Below the pieces are notes generated by a model that saw only the letters and a list, made by a program, of their open reading frames with translations, ran no database searches and had not been told where the DNA came from. Positions 8,639-16,130 of a DNA stretch of 64,000 bases are shown in pieces (within the stretch, counting starts at the first letter, position 1; each line of letters begins with the position of its first letter). Source of the DNA: RCIO01 sp965232405 (lineage in GTDB: Bacteria > Pseudomonadota > Alphaproteobacteria > Rhizobiales > Rhizobiaceae); the NCBI GenBank assembly GCA_965232405.1, contig OZ246966.1, positions 2,480,001 through 2,544,000 of the forward strand. The letters are read 5' to 3'. The translations under genes were made by a program, and so were the position numbers.

Positions 8639-10615
8639 TTGGCTGAGTACGAGCCGAAGCTCGACACGTTTCCGAAATATCTGCTGCTCAACGCCGTGCG
8701 GTTCGGCGACCTTCCTGCCATGCGGCACAAGGATTTCGGTATCTGGCAGAGCTGGACTTGGAAGGAACAGCTTGAGGAGATTCGCGCTTTCTCGATCGGG
8801 CTGGAAACGCTTGGTGTAGGGCACGGCGAGCGTGTTGCCGTGGTTGGCTCCAACCGGCCGCGCCTCTACTGGGCAATCGCCGCGCTGCAGTGCCTGGGCG
8901 CTGTGCCTGTTCCGGTCTATGCCGATGCGGTTGCTGAAGAACTCGCCTACGTACTCGACCATGCGGGCGTGAAGCTGGCGGTTGTCCAGGACCAGGAGCA
9001 GGTCGACAAGCTGCTCGCGTTTTCAGACAAGATCCCCAATCTGGGCATGATCGTCTACGACGAGCAGCGCGGTCTTGCCGACTACGATCATTCGCGCCTT
9101 GTGCCGTTCTCCGGCGTACAGGAGGCCGGTCGCAACAAGATGGCATCCGACGCGGGCGCTTCGCAGAAATGGGAAGACACGATCCGCAGCGCCAGCGGCG
9201 ACGACATTTCCATCATGCTCTACACGTCTGGCACGACAGGCCGGTCAAAAGGTGTGGTCATCGGCGCCGAGGCGTCGGTCAACGCTGCGGTCGATACGGC
9301 AAAGTTCGACAAGCTGACCGAGCATGACAGCGTGCTTGCCTATCTGCCGCTCGCGTGGGTGGGCGACCACTATCTCAATTACGCCCAGGGTTATGTGTCT
9401 GGCTTCTGCGTCAACTGCCCCGAAGGGCCGGAGACGGTCACACAGGATCTGAAGGAGATCGGTCCGACCTTCTATTTCGCACCGCCGCGCGTGTTCGAAG
9501 GGCTGCTCACGATGGTGACGATCCGCATGGAAGATGCGGGGCGTCTGAAGAAGTGGCTCTTCCACCACTATATCGGTGTCGCGCGCAAATATGGCGAGGC
9601 GATCCTGGAGGGCAGGTCGGTACCGCTGTCCGGCCGCATCGCCTACTGGCTCGGTGAAGTCCTCGTCTATGGCGCGCTGAAAAATGTGCTCGGCCTATCC
9701 AAGGTTCGGGTCGCCTACACCGCCGGCGAGGCGATTGGCGAAGACCTGTTTTCCTTCTTCCGCTCGCTCGGCATTAACCTCAAGCAGCTCTATGGGCAGA
9801 CCGAGGCGTTTTTGTATGTCACCTGCCAGGAAGACGGCGCGGTTCGCGCTGACGCGGTGGGACCGGCAGCGCCCAATGTCGACGTTCGCATTTCTGAGGA
9901 CGGCGAAGTGCAGTTCCGTTCGCCCGGCATGTTCCAGGGCTACTATCTCGATGACGCCAAGACCGCTGAAACGCTCACCGAGGACGGCTATGTGAAAACC
10001 GGCGATGCCGGGTTCTTCGACGAGGACGGCCAGCTTCGCATCATCGACCGCGCCAAGGATGTCGGCCGGCTGAACACCGGGGCGCTGTTTTCGCCAAAAT
10101 ATGTCGAGAACGTCCTGAAGTTCTTCCCCAACATCAAGGAAGCGGTCGCGTTCGGTCATGATCGCGACTACTGCGCGGTGTTCATCAATATAGACCTTGA
10201 GGCGGTCGGCAACTGGGCCGAGCGCAACAACATTTCCTATGCGTCCTATCAGGAACTCGCGGGCCATCCGCAGGTCTATGAGATGATCGCTAGCCATGTC
10301 GACGACACCAACAAAAAGCTCTCGAAAGAGCCAATGATGGCCGGCGCCCAGATCAAGCGTTTTCTGATCCTCCACAAGGAGCTCGACGCCGACGACGGGG
10401 AACTCACCCGGACCCAGAAAGTGCGCCGTAGCTTCATCTCGGAGCGGTATGGCGAACTGATTGAGTCGCTTTATGACGGTTCGACGGACAAGTTCGTCGA
10501 GACCGAAGTCACCTATGAGGACGGCCGCAAGGGCAAGATCAGCGCGACGGTGAAGATCAGGGATGCAGCCGTCTATGACGTACCTAGCGAGCCGATGAAG
10601 GAGGCTGCTGAATGA
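8639..10615 (+). CDS. AMP-forming acyl-CoA ligase, first gene of a Liv-type ABC operon
   Basis: Adenylate-forming enzyme (ANL superfamily, long-chain acyl-CoA synthetase-like, 658 residues) that activates a carboxylic acid with ATP and CoA. Motifs seen: phosphate loop LYTSGTTGRSKGVV, the A5 motif LYGQTEA, and the hinge region GDAGFFDEDGQLRIIDRAKD. The start is TTG at 8639, with GGGAGGA about ten bases upstream. The gene ends in an ATGA overlap with an ABC ATPase gene, and the whole transporter follows. The ligase therefore probably acts on what the transporter imports, or traps it as a CoA ester. A second ligase/transporter set lies at 48.5-55.2 kb. The substrate is not predictable. Confidence 0.93.
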   Translation: MAEYEPKLDTFPKYLLLNAVRFGDLPAMRHKDFGIWQSWTWKEQLEEIRAFSIGLETLGVGHGERVAVVGSNRPRLYWAIAALQCLGAVPVPVYADAVAEELAYVLDHAGVKLAVVQDQEQVDKLLAFSDKIPNLGMIVYDEQRGLADYDHSRLVPFSGVQEAGRNKMASDAGASQKWEDTIRSASGDDISIMLYTSGTTGRSKGVVIGAEASVNAAVDTAKFDKLTEHDSVLAYLPLAWVGDHYLNYAQGYVSGFCVNCPEGPETVTQDLKEIGPTFYFAPPRVFEGLLTMVTIRMEDAGRLKKWLFHHYIGVARKYGEAILEGRSVPLSGRIAYWLGEVLVYGALKNVLGLSKVRVAYTAGEAIGEDLFSFFRSLGINLKQLYGQTEAFLYVTCQEDGAVRADAVGPAAPNVDVRISEDGEVQFRSPGMFQGYYLDDAKTAETLTEDGYVKTGDAGFFDEDGQLRIIDRAKDVGRLNTGALFSPKYVENVLKFFPNIKEAVAFGHDRDYCAVFINIDLEAVGNWAERNNISYASYQELAGHPQVYEMIASHVDDTNKKLSKEPMMAGAQIKRFLILHKELDADDGELTRTQKVRRSFISERYGELIESLYDGSTDKFVETEVTYEDGRKGKISATVKIRDAAVYDVPSEPMKEAAE

Positions 10616-11442
10616 ACATGCAGCCAGACAGCGACCAGTTCACCGCTTCCCGCGATGACGGCATCGCGAAGGGCGATGTGCTGCTCGACGTGAAGAACGT
10701 GTCGCTGGCCTTTGGCGGCGTGAAGGCGATTACCGATGTCTCCTTCGATATCCGCAAGGGCGAGATTCGCGCCATCATCGGCCCAAACGGCGCCGGCAAA
10801 ACATCGATGCTCAACGTCATCAACGGGTTCTATACGCCGCAGGAAGGCACGATAACCTATCGCGGCGTTCAGCGCCGAGCGATGCGTTCAACCGACGCCG
10901 CGCGGCAGGGGATCGCGCGCACTTTCCAGAACATTGCGTTGTTTCGTGGCATGTCGACGCTCGACAACATCATGACGGGCCGCATCACGCTGCAGAAGCG
11001 CAACCTGTTCTGGCAGGGGCTTTGGTACGGACCTGCCGAGCGCGAGGAGATCGAGCACCGACGCGCGGTCGAAGCCATCATCGACTTTCTGGAAATCGAG
11101 CATATCCGCAAGACGCCGGTGGGGCGGTTGCCATACGGGCTGCAAAAGCGTGTCGAGCTTGGCCGGGCGCTGGCCGCGGAGCCGTCCCTGCTTCTGCTCG
11201 ACGAGCCGATGGCGGGCATGAACCTTGAGGAAAAAGAGGACATGAGCCGCTTTATCCTCGACGTGAACAACCAGTTCGGAACCACGATCGCGCTGATCGA
11301 GCACGACATGGGCGTGGTCATGGATATCTCCGACCGCATCGTCGTCCTCGATTACGGGCGCAAAATCGGTGACGGCGTGCCGGACGAAATCGCCAAGAAC
11401 CAGGATGTCATCGACGCCTATCTCGGCGTGCCGCATGACTAG
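10612..11442 (+). CDS. LivG-type ABC transporter ATP-binding protein
   Basis: First ATPase subunit of a branched-chain-amino-acid-type (HAAT family) importer, 276 residues. Walker A is GPNGAGKTS, the signature region is LPYGLQKRVELGRAL (the LxYG form usual for LivG instead of LSGGQ), and Walker B is LLLLDEPMAGM. The start ATG overlaps the ligase stop as ATGA and AAGGAGG lies eight bases upstream, so translation is coupled. An N-terminal extension of about 20 polar residues precedes the ABC domain. It would pair with the LivF-type ATPase at 15155 on the cytoplasmic face of the permeases at 11632 and 12640. Confidence 0.94.
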   Translation: MNMQPDSDQFTASRDDGIAKGDVLLDVKNVSLAFGGVKAITDVSFDIRKGEIRAIIGPNGAGKTSMLNVINGFYTPQEGTITYRGVQRRAMRSTDAARQGIARTFQNIALFRGMSTLDNIMTGRITLQKRNLFWQGLWYGPAEREEIEHRRAVEAIIDFLEIEHIRKTPVGRLPYGLQKRVELGRALAAEPSLLLLDEPMAGMNLEEKEDMSRFILDVNNQFGTTIALIEHDMGVVMDISDRIVVLDYGRKIGDGVPDEIAKNQDVIDAYLGVPHD

Positions 11443-11465
11443 CAAGTGAGGAAACACCGCACACC

Positions 11466-11612
11466 ATGATGCTTCAGGTTCAACTATTGCCGGTCGTCGC
11501 TCTGGTCGCGGGCATCATCATCCTGGTGGCTCCGCGTTTCCTCAACTACGCGGTCGCGATCTATCTCATCCTGGTCGGAATTCTGGGGCTGTTCCCCGGA
11601 TTGATGATGTGA
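11466..11612 (+). CDS. DUF3096 small membrane protein inside the ABC operon
   Basis: A 48-residue protein made almost entirely of two hydrophobic stretches (LPVVALVAGIIILVAP and YAVAIYLILVGILGLFPG). The APRFLNYAVAIYLILVGILG core matches the DUF3096 family of tiny bacterial membrane proteins. A second ATG lies one codon after the first. GTGAGGAAA stands about 14 bases before, and the gene fits between the LivG-type gene (ends 11442) and the LivH-type gene (starts 11632), so it must be co-transcribed. Function unknown; an accessory role in the transporter is inference from position only. Confidence 0.75.
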   Translation: MMLQVQLLPVVALVAGIIILVAPRFLNYAVAIYLILVGILGLFPGLMM

Positions 11613-11631
11613 GCGGAGGGGTTCTGGCCCG

Positions 11632-12633
11632 ATGAATCCGGAGTTTCTCTACTTCATTGAAACGGTGCTCAACGGGCTCATGGCGGGTGTCATGTATTCG
11701 CTCGTGGCACTCGGCTTCGCGCTGATATTCAAGGCATCGGGCATCTTCAATTTCGCGCAGGGCGTTATGGCTCTGTTTGCCGCGCTCACCCTGGTGGGAC
11801 TGCAGACGGGACAGGTTCCCTTCGCGCATCTGATCAACGCGATCTTCGGCACCGAAGTCCACCATTTCGGCTGGGAACTGCCTGCGGTCATCGCCATCAT
11901 CGGAACGCTGCTGGTCATGATCGCATTTGCCTGGGCTTTCGAGGCGCTGGTGCTGAAACACCTCGTCAATCAGGAGCCGATCATCCTGTTCATGGCCACG
12001 ATCGGGCTTGCCTATTTCCTTGAAGGCTTCGGCGATTTGATGTGGGGCGCCAACATCAAGGCAATGGATGTCGGCATCCCGTCGGGCGGTTCCTTCTGGT
12101 GGGAGGATGTTACCCGCGCATGGGCGCCGGAGGATTCCGGCTATTTCGGCATGTATATCGACAAGCTCGACGTGGTTGCGGCCATCGTGGCCATCGTGCT
12201 GGTGACGGCGCTGGTCGGGTTCTCGCAATACACGAAATTCGGGCGGGCGCTCAGGGCCGTGGCGGACGACCATCAGGCTGCACTTTCGGTCGGCATCTCG
12301 CTGCGCACGATCTGGGTCGTGGTGTGGTCGATCGCTGGCTTCGTGGCTCTGGTAGCCGGCATCATGTGGGGCGCCAAGTCCGGCGTGCAGTTCTCTCTGT
12401 CGCTGATCGCGCTGAAAGCCCTGCCGGTGCTCATCCTCGGCGGGTTCACATCCATCCCCGGCGCGATTGTCGGCGGGTTGATCATTGGCGTCGGCGAGAA
12501 GCTGGCCGAGCTCTATATCGGCCCGCTGGTCGGCGGCGCGATCGAGAACTGGTTCGCCTATGTGGTGGCCTTGGTGTTCCTGCTGTTCCGGCCTCAGGGG
12601 CTGTTCGGCGAGCGTATCATCGAGAGGATTTAG
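11632..12633 (+). CDS. LivH-type ABC transporter permease
   Basis: Inner-membrane permease of 333 residues with about eight hydrophobic segments. The family landmarks are GLMAGVMYSLVALGFALIFK near the N-terminus, FNFAQG just after, and near the end LPVLILGGFTSIPGAIVGG, where EAA-type loops contact the ATPases. It is longer than the second LivH-type protein in this window, because of an insertion at about residues 140-180 (GANIKAMDVGIPSGG to GYFGMYIDKLD). The gene starts 19 bp after the DUF3096 gene and ends 6 bp before the LivM-type gene. The substrate is probably an organic acid or amino-acid-like compound; this is not determinable. Confidence 0.93.
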   Translation: MNPEFLYFIETVLNGLMAGVMYSLVALGFALIFKASGIFNFAQGVMALFAALTLVGLQTGQVPFAHLINAIFGTEVHHFGWELPAVIAIIGTLLVMIAFAWAFEALVLKHLVNQEPIILFMATIGLAYFLEGFGDLMWGANIKAMDVGIPSGGSFWWEDVTRAWAPEDSGYFGMYIDKLDVVAAIVAIVLVTALVGFSQYTKFGRALRAVADDHQAALSVGISLRTIWVVVWSIAGFVALVAGIMWGAKSGVQFSLSLIALKALPVLILGGFTSIPGAIVGGLIIGVGEKLAELYIGPLVGGAIENWFAYVVALVFLLFRPQGLFGERIIERI

Positions 12634-12639
12634 CGCAGG

Positions 12640-13716
12640 ATGTTGTATCGCGAGGCAGGCGACTTCAAGACGAGCTACGCTGCGGACCTGCAGACGTTCC
12701 CGATCAAGTCGGAGCGCTTCCTGTTCTGGGCGGCGATGGCTGTCGCATTTCTGGTCGTTCCCTTCTTCATAACGCCGTACTGGGAGAAGGCGATTCTCGT
12801 CCCGTTCCTGGTCTGGGCGATGATTGCGCTGGGACTGAACATTCTGACCGGCTATTGCGGACAGGTGTCGCTGGGAACCGGCGGCTTCATGGCGGTTGGT
12901 GCATTCGCCTGCTACAAGCTGATGACAGCCTTCCCCGACCTCAACATCGTCATCTGCATCCTGCTTTCCGGTCTGGTCACGGCGGGCGTCGGCGTGCTCT
13001 TCGGTCTGCCGTCGCTCAGGATCAAGGGCTTCTATCTGGCGGTGGCCACGCTGGCGGCGCAGTTCTTTCTGGTCTGGTTCTTCAACAAGTTCGCGTGGTT
13101 CTACAACTACTCGGCGTCCGGGCAGATCAGCGCGCCGGAACGGACCATCTTCGGCATCGCCGTGACAGGGCCAAGTGCGCCGCCATGGGCGACCTATCTG
13201 CTCTGCCTGACGCTGGTCTTCGTCTTCGCCTGGGTGGCGCGCAACCTGACGCGCGGACGTATCGGGCGCAGCTGGATGGCCATGCGCGACATGGACATCG
13301 CTGCCGAGATCATCGGGGTCTCGCCGTTCAATGCCAAGCTTTCGGCCTTTGCCATCAGCTCATTCTACATCGGCATGGGTGGAGCGATGTTCTTTGCCGT
13401 CTATCTCGGCGCGGCGGAAGTCACCGAGGCATTCGGCATCGACAAGTCGTTCACCGCGCTGTTCATGGTCATCATCGGCGGCCTCGGATCGATCCTCGGC
13501 TCCTTCCTCGGAGCCGCGTTCATCATCCTGTTTCCGGTACTGCTGAAGAACCTGATGGTCGGCTATCTCGGTTGGCCGACCGATCTCGCGGCGCACTTCC
13601 AGATCATGATCGTTGGAGGTCTGATCATCTTCTTTCTCATCGTCGAACCGCACGGGCTGGCTCAGCTGTGGCGGCTGGCGAAGGAGAAGCTGAGGCTTTG
13701 GCCATTCCCTTATTAG
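12640..13716 (+). CDS. LivM-type ABC transporter permease
   Basis: Second inner-membrane permease, 358 residues, with about ten hydrophobic segments. Recognised by LGLNILTGYCGQVSLGTGGF, by LPSLRIKGFYLAVATLAAQF, and by the coupling loop GIDKSFTALFMVIIGGLGSI near the C-terminus. The N-terminal leader LYREAGDFKTSYAADLQTFP resembles the KTSYDADINLF leader of the LivM-type protein at 49362, which marks the two operons as related. It starts 6 bp after the LivH-type gene and is followed by the binding-protein gene. Confidence 0.93.
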   Translation: MLYREAGDFKTSYAADLQTFPIKSERFLFWAAMAVAFLVVPFFITPYWEKAILVPFLVWAMIALGLNILTGYCGQVSLGTGGFMAVGAFACYKLMTAFPDLNIVICILLSGLVTAGVGVLFGLPSLRIKGFYLAVATLAAQFFLVWFFNKFAWFYNYSASGQISAPERTIFGIAVTGPSAPPWATYLLCLTLVFVFAWVARNLTRGRIGRSWMAMRDMDIAAEIIGVSPFNAKLSAFAISSFYIGMGGAMFFAVYLGAAEVTEAFGIDKSFTALFMVIIGGLGSILGSFLGAAFIILFPVLLKNLMVGYLGWPTDLAAHFQIMIVGGLIIFFLIVEPHGLAQLWRLAKEKLRLWPFPY

Positions 13717-13790
13717 GGAATATGCTGGGGTCAACCGGTGAGAAATCCGGGAGGAACTAAGAGGAAGCGTCTCAAATGGGAGGAATTTCA

Positions 13791-15086
13791 ATGAGGCTGA
13801 AACTACTAGTCGCAACTGCTGCGGGCGCGGTGGTCATGGGTACCGCTCCGGCTCTGGCAGATCTTGTGTTCCCGTCGCTGTCCTACCGCACGGGACCATA
13901 TGCCCCGAACGGCATTCCGTTCGCGGATGGCTATGCCGACTATTTCACGCTTATCAACGAGCGTGACGGTGGTATCGAAGGCCAGAAGATCAGGCTGATC
14001 GAGTGCGAGACCGGCTACAACACTGAAAAGGGCGTTGAGTGCTACGAGTCCACCAAGGGCGAGGGCGCACTTCTGTACCAGCCGCTGTCGACCGGCATTA
14101 CCTACCAGCTGATCCCCAAGGCGACCGCCGACGGCATTCCCGTCCATTCGATGGGCTATGGCCGCACCTCGGCCGCCAACGGCAAGGTCTTCCCCTGGAT
14201 ATTCAACTATCCGGGCACCTACTGGGATGCGGCTTCGATCATCGTGAAGCACATCCTCGACCAGGAAGGCGGAGACCTGAGCGGCAAGAAGATTGCGCTG
14301 GTCTATCACAACTCCGCCTATGGCAAGGAGCCTATCCGCACGCTTGAAGAGCTGGCCGAAAAGCACGGCTACGAGCTTCTGCTCTACCCGGTCGACCATC
14401 CTGGCCAGGAACAGAAGGCAACGTGGCTGCAGATCCGCCGCGAAGCTCCCGACTACGTGACCATGTGGGGCTGGGGCGTGATGAACCAGGTGGCAATCCA
14501 GGAAGCCGCCAATATCCGCTACCCGATGGATCACTTCATCGGCGTCTGGTGGTCGGCGTCTGAAAATGACGTTCTGCCTGCCGGCGATGGCGCAGACGGA
14601 TACAAGGCGATTGCCTTCCACGGCGTCGGCTCCGATTTCCCGCTGTTCGATGACATCCAGAAGCACGTCATCGACGCCGGCAAGGCGGCGGGCGACGGCA
14701 GCCATCTTGGCGAGGTGCTCTACAACCGTGGCGTCTACGCCGCCATGCTGGCGGTCGAAGCTGCGCGCACGGCAATGAAGCTGCACGACACGACCGACAT
14801 CACCCCTGCGATGATGCGTGACGGCATGGAGGCTCTGGTCCTCGATAATGCCCGCATGGCTGAAATCGGACTTCCGGAATTCGGGCCGGAGATCAACGTG
14901 ACGTGCTCCAACCACGGCGGCCCGGGCCTCGGCGCCATCTCCCAGTGGGATGCTTCGAGCAAGAGCTGGTCGCTGGTGACCGACTTCATGGGCGCGGACC
15001 GCGAGATCGTCGATCCGCTGATCATGGAAGACTCCGCAGCTTACGCTGAAGAAGCCGGCATCGAGCCGGTTGCCTGCGGCAGCTGA
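13791..15086 (+). CDS. ABC transporter substrate-binding protein (Leu/Ile/Val-binding type)
   Basis: Periplasmic binding protein of 431 residues. The signal peptide is MRLKLLVATAAGAVVMG then APALA, with cleavage likely before DLVFPSL. The mature protein is of the type I periplasmic-binding fold (peripla_BP_6): NGIPFADGYADYFTLINERDGG and GVECYESTKGEGALLYQP. ATG 13791 was chosen over the in-frame ATG at 13776 because GGGAGGAATTTCA lies directly before it and the signal peptide starts there. The gene sits between the LivM-type permease and the LivF-type ATPase. A strong hairpin follows it. Confidence 0.93.
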   Translation: MRLKLLVATAAGAVVMGTAPALADLVFPSLSYRTGPYAPNGIPFADGYADYFTLINERDGGIEGQKIRLIECETGYNTEKGVECYESTKGEGALLYQPLSTGITYQLIPKATADGIPVHSMGYGRTSAANGKVFPWIFNYPGTYWDAASIIVKHILDQEGGDLSGKKIALVYHNSAYGKEPIRTLEELAEKHGYELLLYPVDHPGQEQKATWLQIRREAPDYVTMWGWGVMNQVAIQEAANIRYPMDHFIGVWWSASENDVLPAGDGADGYKAIAFHGVGSDFPLFDDIQKHVIDAGKAAGDGSHLGEVLYNRGVYAAMLAVEAARTAMKLHDTTDITPAMMRDGMEALVLDNARMAEIGLPEFGPEINVTCSNHGGPGLGAISQWDASSKSWSLVTDFMGADREIVDPLIMEDSAAYAEEAGIEPVACGS

Positions 15087-15101
15087 TTAACGTGAACGAC
15101 A

Positions 15102-15125
15102 GCCCCGGGCCACAAGGCCCGGGGC
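15102..15125 (+). other. Intra-operon hairpin after the binding-protein gene
   Basis: A perfect 10-bp GC stem, GCCCCGGGCC / ACAA / GGCCCGGGGC, lies 15 bases past the stop at 15086. It is followed by TTGCCTTG rather than a T run, so it may be a partial terminator or an mRNA-stabilising end. Either would keep the binding protein more abundant than the LivF-type ATPase encoded from 15155. Confidence 0.6.
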
Positions 15126-15154
15126 TTGCCTTGTGAAGTGCGGAGACAATCCTG

Positions 15155-15988
15155 ATGGCCGACGCCGCGATAGCCACCGAAGCTGCCGAACCGCTGCTTG
15201 AGATCAACAATATCGAGGTCATCTACAACCACGTTATTCTGGTGCTGAAAGGTGTTTCGCTGTCGGTGCCACGGGGCGGTATCGTGGCCCTGCTCGGCGC
15301 AAACGGCGCCGGCAAGACGACGACGCTCAAGGCCATCTCCAACCTGCTTCACGCAGAGCGTGGCGAGGTCACCAAGGGCAACATCCGCTTCGAGGGCGAA
15401 CGGGTGGAATCGCTGTCGCCCAATGAACTGGTGCGGCGCGGCTGCATTCAGGTCATGGAGGGCCGGCACTGTTTCGGTCATCTGACGGTGGAGGAAAACC
15501 TGCTCACCGGCGCCTTCACCCGCCGCGAAGGCGGCGCGGCGATCAAGGAAGACCTCGAACTCGTCTATTCCTATTTCCCGCGGCTCAAAGAGCGCCGCAA
15601 CAGCCAGGCAGGCTACACCTCCGGCGGCGAGCAGCAGATGACGGCGATTGGACGTGCGCTCATGTCACGGCCGAAGATGATCCTGCTCGATGAGCCGTCG
15701 ATGGGGCTAGCACCGCAGCTGGTCGAAGAAATCTTCGAAATCGTGAAGCAGCTCAATGAGGATCAGGGCGTTTCGATCCTGCTTGCCGAGCAGAACACGA
15801 ACATCGCGCTGCGATACGCGCAGCACGGCTACATCCTGGAGTCTGGCCGGGTTGTCCTCGATGGCGAGGGCAAGGCGTTGCGCGAGAACGAGGACGTCAA
15901 GGAGTTCTACCTCGGCGTGGGTGGCGAGGGCCGCCGCTCGTTCCGCAATGTGAAGCACTACAAGCGCCGCAAGCGCTGGCTTTCCTGA
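15155..15988 (+). CDS. LivF-type ABC transporter ATP-binding protein
   Basis: Second ATPase of the first Liv-type importer, 277 residues. Walker A is GANGAGKTT, the signature is TSGGEQQMTAIGRALM, and Walker B is MILLDEPSMGLAP, with the H-region LLAEQNTNIALRYAQHGYIL. The C-terminus carries about 20 extra basic residues (RSFRNVKHYKRRKRW), which the paralogue at 51244 also ends with in similar form (RGQKRWKQKKTW). It is the last gene of the operon that begins at 8639. Confidence 0.94.
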   Translation: MADAAIATEAAEPLLEINNIEVIYNHVILVLKGVSLSVPRGGIVALLGANGAGKTTTLKAISNLLHAERGEVTKGNIRFEGERVESLSPNELVRRGCIQVMEGRHCFGHLTVEENLLTGAFTRREGGAAIKEDLELVYSYFPRLKERRNSQAGYTSGGEQQMTAIGRALMSRPKMILLDEPSMGLAPQLVEEIFEIVKQLNEDQGVSILLAEQNTNIALRYAQHGYILESGRVVLDGEGKALRENEDVKEFYLGVGGEGRRSFRNVKHYKRRKRWLS

Positions 15989-16130
15989 GAAGTCCATAGA
16001 GGCAGCGAAGCTGTTCGCAACCTGCCGGTCACCTGGCAGTGTCATCCTCCCGTCTGGCGGCTCCGATACTTGACGCTAGGGAATTGCGCCGCCCTAATGG
16101 CGGCCAACAACAATACGGGAAGGATACGCA

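Noticed and set aside
15102..15125. Hairpin considered as the operon terminator before the LivF-type gene
   Set aside because: There is no T run, and the LivF-type ATPase that follows is needed for the same transporter, so full termination is unlikely.
16088..16104. GCCGCC-CTAAT-GGCGGC hairpin before the VWA gene as terminator
   Set aside because: The stem is only six base pairs and no T run follows; it may be chance in GC-rich DNA.
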